DNA of 20,893 nucleotides from IMG/VR virus record IMGVR_UViG_3300025781_000094, positions 1 to 20,893 of that record; one strand, written 5' to 3'. The position numbers and the translations under genes were made by a program. Origin of the DNA: a virus. Positions 7,246-11,555 of this stretch are shown piece by piece (the stretch's first letter is position 1; each line of letters starts with the position of its first letter). The notes beneath the pieces were generated by a model that made no database searches, was not told the origin of the DNA, and saw nothing but the letters and a program-made list of their open reading frames with translations.

Positions 7246-8207
7246 GTGGGTATAAAGCCTTCTCCTACGAGAATCGTATGGTCTGACCCGGTGGTCTCCA
7301 GATGCACACACATCTGGGGCTGGATCGGTTGTATGTCCACAACATAGCGTCTGGCATGATGAACCTTTACAGGAGGCGAGACTTGGTGTTTAACCAGCTT
7401 GGTGCGGCTCTTAAAATAAATTCGATAGTTCTGATCTGCCACCGGGCGGATGCGGTGCGCCAGTGATTCTAACAAGAAACGCATCTGCCCAAACACATGC
7501 GCGTTGCGTGTCTTAAAACAAAACGTATCTTCTGCAACGTTGTACTGTTTAGGGTTGGCCGACATGATGCCAGACAACAGCTCGGTACGCTGCTCTATCG
7601 ACCCCATCAAATAATTTTCTGGGATCGTATTAATCTTTAAATCAATCTGCGGATCAATTCTGAACCGCGTCCGATTATTTTGCCGACGCTCTACTACCAC
7701 CACACGGTAGCCATAGTCACGAAACCGTTCAACCAGCTCGTCATAATCGTTGTTGCTTACCGACATCACGTTCTTAACACCGTGGCGCATAAACCAAAAC
7801 CCAAACAAGAACGGCGGTATGGGTAATGGTTGGTGTGGCAGTGCTAATGGCTTGGCGGTGGGCAACGAAAACAATTTTCTGTTGCGATAGTTGCGCAGTT
7901 CCAGTGCAGATAACGCGCCCACGCTAAAGTGCTTTAACGGCCGGCGAAATGGTTGTACGCCCTTGTATGTGCCCAGACGGTTACGATACTTTGGCGTCTC
8001 AAGCAAAAATCCCATGTGGCGATCTCCTTGCATGGTAAGGTGATCGTCAAATACAATCTCGTAGCACTCGTTCACAAAGTAGGTCTGCACTAACTTAATT
8101 TGAACCGGTGTGCCGTTTCGGTCAAACACATAGTCCCCCACCTTTAAGCGGTCGGCATATTTCCAATGGTCAAGGGTTAGTACTCGTTGGTTTGCTGTGA
8201 TTGCCAT
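7239..8207 (-). CDS. Free-standing intein-like Hint/degenerate LAGLIDADG protein
   Basis: 322 residues from the ATG at 8207. The N-terminus reads as an intein splicing block (RVLTLDHWKYADRLKVGDYV, residues 8-27) followed by a block B-like DRHMGF at 62-67. Residues 127-143 (PLPIPPFLFGFWFMRHG) and 198-218 (the YLMGSIEQRTELLSGIMSAN region) align by eye with the two LAGLIDADG motifs of intein homing endonucleases, but the acidic residue normally ending each motif is missing (MRHG for GDG, MSAN for MDTDG). The C-terminus (VVDIQPIQPQMCVHLE, then TILVGEGFIPT) is a clear intein block F/G, but it ends Thr-Cys-stop instead of His-Asn plus an extein. There is also no Cys or Ser at position 1. So it is a stand-alone ORF, probably unable to splice or cut, inserted between the 102-aa gene and TerL and overlapping both. 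Confidence 0.8.
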   Translation of the reverse strand: MAITANQRVLTLDHWKYADRLKVGDYVFDRNGTPVQIKLVQTYFVNECYEIVFDDHLTMQGDRHMGFLLETPKYRNRLGTYKGVQPFRRPLKHFSVGALSALELRNYRNRKLFSLPTAKPLALPHQPLPIPPFLFGFWFMRHGVKNVMSVSNNDYDELVERFRDYGYRVVVVERRQNNRTRFRIDPQIDLKINTIPENYLMGSIEQRTELLSGIMSANPKQYNVAEDTFCFKTRNAHVFGQMRFLLESLAHRIRPVADQNYRIYFKSRTKLVKHQVSPPVKVHHARRYVVDIQPIQPQMCVHLETTGSDHTILVGEGFIPTC

Positions 8208-8478
8208 AAAAGTTTTCTAGGACCCACTGGTCCAGCCAGCGCCCTAACGGCGCTCGAATGCGATTCTGTACATCATAGGGTAAGCGCTGTATGTCTACCG
8301 GCTTGGTGGTTACCCGCAGCCGAAACTCCATATACTTGGCCGTCTCGTTGTCTAACACCTCCACGGGCACGTCCACAGATTCAAAGTTATACAGATCACA
8401 TACCAGCACCCGAAAGCCTTTAAACTTTCCCGCCGCATCTTCCAATGCACCTTGGATCTGGTATACGTACTTACTCAT
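8170..8478 (-). CDS. Hypothetical phage protein, 102 aa, first gene of the leftward operon
   Basis: ATG at 8478; the upstream sequence TTAGTTGGTAT has no good Shine-Dalgarno site but holds the TGCATTAGT motif 6 nt from the start. The protein is 102 residues (MSKYVYQIQGALEDAAGKFKG...), mixed alpha/beta and moderately basic, with RWLDQWVLENF near the C-terminus. Its last 38 nt overlap the start of the Hint gene in another frame, suggesting coupled translation. As the first gene of the packaging operon it occupies the place often held by a small terminase subunit, but I see no helix-turn-helix and it is short, so I do not assign that function. Confidence 0.7.
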   Translation of the reverse strand: MSKYVYQIQGALEDAAGKFKGFRVLVCDLYNFESVDVPVEVLDNETAKYMEFRLRVTTKPVDIQRLPYDVQNRIRAPLGRWLDQWVLENFYGNHSKPTSTNP

Positions 8479-8484
8479 ATACCA

Positions 8485-8493
8485 ACTAATGCA
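8485..8493 (-). promoter_or_regulatory. TGCATTAGT motif, copy 3
   Basis: An exact minus-strand copy, 6 nt upstream of the ATG at 8478, the same spacing as copy 1. Confidence 0.4.
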
Positions 8494-8529
8494 AACAATT
8501 CTTTATTCCAGCCCCAAGGTTCAGACTTT

Positions 8530-8650
8530 AAATCATGTTGGGTCTGCTGGGTCTGCGGGGTCTAAACCCACTTTACCCGACACTTACGTTTTTATTTTTA
8601 AAAAAATTTTTAAAAAAGTACGTTTAGACCCAGCAGACCCAACATGATTT
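8530..8650. repeat. Long inverted repeat with 9-nt units (left copy)
   Basis: The left arm (8530-8567) and right arm (8622-8650) are complementary over 29 bp without mismatch, except that the left arm carries one extra 9-nt unit (GCGGGGTCT). The arms are built from GGGTCTGCT-like units. The 54-nt centre includes an AT-rich stretch of A and T runs near 8589-8617. The segment 8555-8646 recurs in the same orientation at 16278-16376. Possible roles are a strong RNA hairpin in the leftward leader, a terminator, or an iteron-bearing origin. Confidence 0.8.
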
Positions 8651-8828
8651 TAAGGGTAAACCCTAATAAAGTTGTTGTATTTTTACAAAAAAAATTTTAG
8701 GGTCTGTTTTGCACCAAAACGGTGCAGTATACAAAAACTTGAGGTCTGTGGGGCCCCCGCCCCGACCACCCCGATGGGACCCTAAAAGGGGGACTGGACT
8801 AAAAGAAAAGCCCCCCTCATTGCCAAGC

Positions 8829-8844
8829 TGGCACGATTCTTGCA
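8829..8844 (+). promoter_or_regulatory. Sigma54-type -24/-12 promoter element, rightward copy 1
   Basis: TGGCACG at 8829-8835, four bases, then TTGCA at 8840-8844. The -24 GG and -12 GC are separated by exactly 10 bp, as RpoN requires, and the bases match the known consensus TGGCACG-N4-TTGCW throughout. Transcription would start about a dozen bases downstream and run towards the early genes. No enhancer-binding activator gene is visible in the window. Confidence 0.5.
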
Positions 8845-8856
8845 TGGGCACACAGC

Positions 8857-8872
8857 TGGCACGCTTCTTGCC
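8857..8872 (+). promoter_or_regulatory. Sigma54-type -24/-12 promoter element, rightward copy 2
   Basis: TGGCACG at 8857-8863 and TTGCC at 8868-8872, again with GG-N10-GC spacing. It lies 28 bp after copy 1. The last base is C where A or T is preferred; everything else matches the consensus. Confidence 0.45.
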
Positions 8873-8873
8873 T

Positions 8874-8889
8874 AGCAAGTTTCATGCCA
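8874..8889 (-). promoter_or_regulatory. Sigma54-type -24/-12 promoter element, leftward
   Basis: On the minus strand, TGGCATG (8889-8883), AAAC, then TTGCT (8878-8874), with GG-N10-GC spacing. It points to the head operon, whose first ATG is at 8478. Its -12 box lies 1 bp from the -12 box of rightward copy 2, so the two directions should exclude each other. Confidence 0.45.
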
Positions 8890-8901
8890 GCTCGGGCGCT
8901 T

Positions 8902-8924
8902 AGCACTCACCGCCTATGAGTGCT
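8902..8924. promoter_or_regulatory. Perfect 8-bp dyad, possible operator
   Basis: AGCACTCA (8902-8909) and TGAGTGCT (8917-8924) are exact inverse complements separated by 7 bp. This spacing is typical of binding sites for dimeric helix-turn-helix regulators. As RNA it would form a short hairpin without a U-tract. Confidence 0.45.
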
Positions 8925-8957
8925 GATAATGGGGACAGACTCGATGGGTCGCGGCAC

Positions 8958-9087
8958 AATGACCACATTGCCAGTGTGGGTATTAGGGCGCGCAACCAGT
9001 GTGGTATACTGGAGGGTTGGGCGCGCGCATAATGACCACACTTCCAGCATGGGTATTAGGGCGCGTTGACAGCGTGGCAATATGGGT
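8958..9087. repeat. Imperfect tandem repeat, 73-bp period, two copies
   Basis: Copy A starts at 8958 and copy B at 9031. Both read AATGACCACA, then TCCAG- or GCCAG-like bases, then TGGGTATTAGGGCGCG, then a GTGG. The 16-base TGGGTATTAGGGCGCG block is identical in both. Promoter-like motifs follow this block in each copy (9002-9010 in A, 9066-9094 in B). Confidence 0.7.
9002..9010 (+). promoter_or_regulatory. Extended -10 promoter motif, rightward
   Basis: TGGTATACT fits the extended -10 form TGN-TATAAT with one mismatch. No good -35 box is found 16-18 bp upstream, which is normal for extended -10 promoters because they do not rely on sigma region 4. Confidence 0.45.
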
Positions 9088-9094
9088 GTATGGC
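9066..9094 (+). promoter_or_regulatory. Possible sigma70 promoter TTGACA-17-TATGGC
   Basis: A perfect -35 TTGACA at 9066-9071 is followed after 17 bp by TATGGC, a poor -10. It lies in repeat copy B at the place where copy A has its extended -10 motif. It would transcribe the early genes. Confidence 0.35.
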
Positions 9095-9350
9095 AATGAG
9101 GCGATGCGCCTGCGAGGGCGTCAGGTGGGGTGGACGCCTAATATCTGCCCCCACAAATACCCACGCCCTCCCACATTCCACCATATGAAACGGCTCAGCA
9201 AGGCGTCTAATCGGCTCATAGCGCCGTTTGTTTTAAAGCTGAGGCTAACCCCTTGCCCAGCTGAGATCTCTAGTAATCCAGTAACCACGGGGGTTTGCGG
9301 GCGGTCAAAGCTCATTCCGTGAGCCACCAATCAGCCGCGACCAGCTCATT

Positions 9351-9361
9351 TCACATTGTGA
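9351..9361. promoter_or_regulatory. CACATTGTG palindromic site, copy 1
   Basis: TCACATTGTGA is symmetric about its central base. It is paired with a second copy at 9389-9399, 38 bp further on, which suggests tandem operators for a repressor of the rightward operon. Confidence 0.4.
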
Positions 9362-9388
9362 GATAAATCGCCCAACTGTAAATCTTTA

Positions 9389-9399
9389 TCACATTGTGG
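9389..9399. promoter_or_regulatory. CACATTGTG palindromic site, copy 2
   Basis: TCACATTGTGG matches copy 1 at 10 of 11 bases. A -10-like TATACT follows at 9414-9419, so the site would overlap the -35 region of a promoter using it. Confidence 0.4.
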
Positions 9400-9413
9400 A
9401 ATGAAAGTGTGCA

Positions 9414-9684
9414 TATACTATTGATTCTGTGATCCAAATGACTATAATCGTTACTGTAGTAACGCAGTACAGCAGTAGATAGGAAGTGCAGGTCTAATAC
9501 CTGCGACCCCCAAAGATACTATTTAGACCAGCAGTACTAGATGGCGTGCAGATCTAGATGTCGAATGGCTTGGTACCCTTAGCATGGATCCGAGTCTCAA
9601 TAGTGAGGGGATGAGCTAGTAATGCTCAGAGCGTCTTGTATCAGGGCGCTCGAGGCAGTACTAACCCACCATAGGAGATACACC
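9414..9684 (+). other. Hairpin-rich leader before the first rightward gene
   Basis: This 270-nt stretch has several perfect short hairpins: GTTAC/GTAAC near 9450-9463, GCAGG/CCTGC with a 7-nt loop at 9488-9504, GGTCTAA pairing with TTAGACC about 25 nt later, CTAGAT/ATCTAG near 9538-9558, and GAGC/GCTC near 9613-9627. It may be a structured 5' leader. I could not fit it to a tRNA, a hammerhead or a riboswitch class I know. The CUGANGA and GAAA cores of the ribozymes downstream are absent here. Confidence 0.4.
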
Positions 9685-9867
9685 ATGTACCAAGACATCA
9701 ACGGCAATCAATTCGATTCGTATGAGCAGGCAGTGCGCCACTACGGCGGTGATCTATACGATGACGTTGACGATTACGAGGAAGTCGGCGATCACGCTGT
9801 ATGGCTGTACTACGCGCAGTTCCCAGTACAGAATGATCAGCGCGAAGACTTCGCTCGCTGTTATTAA
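9685..9867 (+). CDS. Small acidic protein, 60 aa, first gene of the rightward operon
   Basis: I chose the ATG at 9685 because ATAGGAG lies 9 nt upstream; the longer in-frame start at 9622 has no such site. The 60 residues begin MYQDINGNQFDSYEQAVRHYG and contain an acidic, Tyr-rich centre (DLYDDVDDYEEVGDH). No family is recognised. Its stop codon lies two bases before the first hammerhead ribozyme, so the 3' end of its mRNA would be set by self-cleavage at 9894/9895. Small acidic early phage proteins are often inhibitors of host enzymes or DNA mimics, but nothing here proves that. Confidence 0.75.
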   Translation: MYQDINGNQFDSYEQAVRHYGGDLYDDVDDYEEVGDHAVWLYYAQFPVQNDQREDFARCY

Positions 9868-9869
9868 CA

Positions 9870-9922
9870 GGTCGAAACCAGCTGTCAGCTGGTCTAAGCG
9901 TTAGGCGCTTACTGAAGAGACC
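9870..9922 (+). ncRNA. Type II hammerhead ribozyme, copy 1
   Basis: Read as RNA: stem II strand GGUC (9870-9873), GAAA (9874-9877), stem III CCAGCU-guc-AGCUGG (9878-9892), U16.1 and C17 (9893-9894), stem I UAAGCG-uuagg-CGCUUA (9895-9911), core CUGAAGA (9912-9918), stem II strand GACC (9919-9922). Every paired base is Watson-Crick. The core has A at position 7, which the family consensus CUGANGA allows. Cleavage is expected after C9894, giving a 2',3'-cyclic phosphate and a 5'-OH. It starts 2 nt after the stop codon of the 60-aa gene and ends 29 nt before the next ATG, leaving the AGGAG site of that gene free. Confidence 0.92.
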
Positions 9923-9951
9923 ATCAACCCTTTGCAATTAGGAGATTCAAT

Positions 9952-10593
9952 ATGACTTCATCAATTCAAACACGCGGTCACTGCCAGTGCTGTGGACGCC
10001 AGCAGGCAGTTCGTCATGGCATCTCAGCCCACGGCTACACCGTGGCTAACGGCTGGTTCCAAGGCGTATGCCAAGGTCACCGCTACGCCCCACTGGAAAA
10101 GAATCGCGCCACTACCGACCGCATGATCGCTGAGATCCGCGAGCAGGCTGTAGCGTTGCGCATCAAGGCTGACGAGACGCTAGCCGGTAAGCATGACCCA
10201 GCTGAATACAGCACTGGACGTAGCCAGTTCGTGGACGGCAAGCGCGTTATGATCAAGGCGCCATTCAGTGAGGCTAATGAATATCGCCAGCAAGACATTC
10301 GCAAGCAGTTAGCATGGGCGCTCAACTCCAAGGCTGACGCAGGCGAGGACTTCGTTAAGTTTATGAGCGCACTGGCTGACAAGGTGCACGGCACTGAGCT
10401 TGTAACAGTAGCCAAGCCACAGCCAGCCGAGCGCATCCAAGCAGGTGAGAAGCGCGTCAACGCCAAGGGCTTAGTCATGACAGCAGTGCGTCAGGACGGT
10501 CAGCGCCTGTATTTCAAATACCAGCGCGAAGATGGCAAAGAGTTCACCAGCTGGATCTCACCACGCTCTTGGCGTACCATGCAGTCTGTATAA
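9952..10593 (+). CDS. Zinc-ribbon-like phage protein, 213 aa, bracketed by ribozymes
   Basis: ATG at 9952 with TTAGGAG 10 nt upstream. The N-terminus has C11-x2-C14 (with C13) and C40-x2-H43, which fits a small zinc ribbon (HCQCCGRQQAV ... GVCQGH); similar N-terminal domains recur in phage early proteins. Residues 50-160 are charged and helical. The C-terminal 45 residues (VNAKGLVMTAVRQDGQRLYFKYQ...) look like a small beta domain. No enzyme motif is seen. Hammerhead copies 1 and 2 lie on either side, so self-cleavage would release the gene as a discrete RNA spanning 9895-10619. Nucleic-acid binding is plausible from the zinc ribbon but unproven. Confidence 0.8.
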   Translation: MTSSIQTRGHCQCCGRQQAVRHGISAHGYTVANGWFQGVCQGHRYAPLEKNRATTDRMIAEIREQAVALRIKADETLAGKHDPAEYSTGRSQFVDGKRVMIKAPFSEANEYRQQDIRKQLAWALNSKADAGEDFVKFMSALADKVHGTELVTVAKPQPAERIQAGEKRVNAKGLVMTAVRQDGQRLYFKYQREDGKEFTSWISPRSWRTMQSV

Positions 10594-10595
10594 CA

Positions 10596-10648
10596 GGTCG
10601 AAACAGTCGCGAGGCTGTCTACACGTAAGGCGTGTACTGATGATGACC
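10596..10648 (+). ncRNA. Type II hammerhead ribozyme, copy 2 (one extra U next to stem II)
   Basis: GGUC (10596-10599), GAAA (10600-10603), stem III CAGUC-gcga-GGCUG with one G-U pair (10604-10617), U16.1 and C17 (10618-10619), stem I UACACG-uaagg-CGUGUA (10620-10636), core CUGAUGA (10637-10643), an unpaired U at 10644, then GACC (10645-10648). Relative to copies 1 and 3 the stems carry compensatory changes, while GGUC, GAAA, UC, the core and GACC are kept. The extra U between A9 and stem II is a deviation that could slow cleavage. Expected cleavage is after C10619. The ribozyme begins 2 nt after the stop of the 213-aa gene. Confidence 0.85.
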
Positions 10649-10665
10649 AACCAATAGGAGGCTAT

Positions 10666-10842
10666 ATGCCAAAAGAATTTACCGTTACTGAAAGTGATTT
10701 AAACAACCGCCTTGACCTGCTACTTGATAGCGCGGTCAAACACCTCAATACTTTTGAAGAGCGCTCTGAGCACTTCTACCAAGCCCGCTCTATGGTGTGG
10801 CAAATCGAGGCGATTCTTGAGCGTCTCCAAATAGCGGACTAA
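10666..10842 (+). CDS. Small helical protein, 58 aa, bracketed by ribozymes
   Basis: ATG at 10666, preceded by ATAGGAGG with 5 nt between. The protein begins MPKEFTVTESDLNNRLDLLLD and ends ILERLQIAD. It is nearly all amphipathic helix, slightly acidic, with no Cys. No family is recognised. Ribozyme copy 2 lies just upstream and copy 3 starts 3 nt after its stop codon, so self-cleavage would release it on a 250-nt RNA (10620-10869). The SD, start and length support a real gene despite its size. Confidence 0.75.
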   Translation: MPKEFTVTESDLNNRLDLLLDSAVKHLNTFEERSEHFYQARSMVWQIEAILERLQIAD

Positions 10843-10845
10843 ACA

Positions 10846-10897
10846 GGTCGAAACCAGCGCGAGCTGGTCTATACGTTACGCGTATACTGATGAGACC
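10846..10897 (+). ncRNA. Type II hammerhead ribozyme, copy 3 (consensus core)
   Basis: GGUC (10846-10849), GAAA (10850-10853), stem III CCAGC-gcga-GCUGG (10854-10867), U16.1 and C17 (10868-10869), stem I UAUACG-uuacg-CGUAUA (10870-10886), core CUGAUGA (10887-10893), GACC (10894-10897). All pairs are Watson-Crick, the stem III loop is a GNRA tetraloop, and the catalytic core is the textbook sequence, so this copy is the most likely to be active. Expected cleavage is after C10869. It lies between the 58-aa gene and the gene at 10933. Confidence 0.93.
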
Positions 10898-10932
10898 ATC
10901 TGATTCAATAACCTTAGCAACTAGGAGAATTT

Positions 10933-11541
10933 ATGACCCCATACGCAAAATGCTCACGCAAGGGCACTCAAGGCTACGCCGTTATTTGGGCGCACCGTGA
11001 CCACACCAGCGCCTGCGCTAATACTCGCTTTTACTTAACATTCAACCAGCGCGATACTGCGCCTAGCGTGGACGCTGAGTCCTACCCAACCATGGAATGG
11101 GCTAAGCAGTACGCTCACAGCTGGTTGCGTGATCAGCCAGCCAAGCAGGCGCCCCGTGGCTTTGCCTTTGCCAGCGCTAATCCTCGCACCGTGGACGGCG
11201 AGTCCAATGACTGCGTCGTACGCGCCCTGTCACTCGCATTTAATAAGCCATACGCTGAGGTGCATGCCGTGTGCCAGCGCGCTGGACGTACCAAGGGTCG
11301 CGGTATGAATAACCTGATGATCAACAAGGCTATCGCTGAGCTCACTGGACGGACGGACGCCCAGCTCCAGCGCCAGCAACGCGCTCAGACGTTCACCACG
11401 TTTGCCCGTGACCATAAGGTAGGCAACTACATTGTGATCAAGCGCGGTCACGCTGTAGCGTTGATTGACGGTGTATTCCACGACGCGGGCTCGATTGGCG
11501 AGCCACGTGCCATTGTAAAATCAGTATTCAGAGTCAAATAA
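10933..11541 (+). CDS. Protein with C39/papain-like cysteine peptidase-type domain
   Basis: ATG at 10933 with CTAGGAG 7 nt upstream; 202 residues. Residues 1-75 form a separate N-terminal part (RFYLTFNQRDTAPS...), perhaps a small beta domain. From about 85 the sequence reads VDGESNDCVVRALSLAFNKPY, with a candidate nucleophile C94 at the start of a helix, then NYIVIKRGHAVALIDGVFHDAG with a candidate H173 and D184. This Cys ... His ... Asp order and the 'GHAVALIDG' strand pair are typical of the papain-like/C39 fold found in phage proteins. It could cleave a host protein or be a catalytically altered binder. Its mRNA 5' part begins with the 3' product of ribozyme copy 3. Confidence 0.7.
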   Translation: MTPYAKCSRKGTQGYAVIWAHRDHTSACANTRFYLTFNQRDTAPSVDAESYPTMEWAKQYAHSWLRDQPAKQAPRGFAFASANPRTVDGESNDCVVRALSLAFNKPYAEVHAVCQRAGRTKGRGMNNLMINKAIAELTGRTDAQLQRQQRAQTFTTFARDHKVGNYIVIKRGHAVALIDGVFHDAGSIGEPRAIVKSVFRVK

Positions 11542-11555
11542 TAGGAGCTCTTATC

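Larger units (their letters stand above)
8854..8892. repeat. 39-bp dyad formed by two sigma54-like elements face to face
   Basis: AGCTGGCA (8854-8861) and CTTGC (8867-8871) are mirrored exactly by GCAAG (8875-8879) and TGCCAGCT (8885-8892) about a centre at 8873. The same half-site, AGCTGGCACG then TTCTTGC, also occurs as a direct copy 28 bp to the left. It could be an operator for a dimeric protein rather than, or as well as, promoters. Confidence 0.7.
8479..9684. other. Divergent intergenic control region, about 1.2 kb
   Basis: The leftward head operon and the rightward early-type operon start from this region. I find no convincing protein gene in it: the ORFs present (for example 8999-9322 plus and 9121-9330 minus) run across DNA repeats and dyads and lack ribosome binding sites. 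From left to right it holds a long inverted repeat, an AT-rich core, a C/G-rich patch near 8751-8816, sigma54-type elements, a dyad at 8902-8924, a 73-bp-period repeat, paired CACATTGTG sites and a hairpin-rich leader before the gene at 9685. It may also contain a replication origin, which the sequence alone cannot settle. Confidence 0.7.

Noticed and set aside
7245-7311. Longer TerL start giving 22 extra residues
   Set aside because: The extension is Arg-rich, comes from the end of the Hint gene in another frame, and has no TerL-like features.
8530-8650. CRISPR-like array
   Set aside because: The 9-nt units are contiguous or inverted, with no regular spacers and no cas genes.
8999-9322. 107-codon plus-strand ORF in the control region
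   Set aside because: It runs through the 73-bp repeat and promoter motifs, has no ribosome binding site and an irregular composition rich in Pro, Arg and Trp; I treat it as chance.
9121-9330. 69-codon minus-strand ORF in the control region
   Set aside because: It lies opposite to the transcription of all nearby genes, has no ribosome binding site, and covers hairpins and operator-like sites.
9488-9504. 5-bp stem with a 7-nt loop that resembles a tRNA anticodon arm
   Set aside because: The loop lacks U33, and no T-arm or 7-bp acceptor stem can be built around it.
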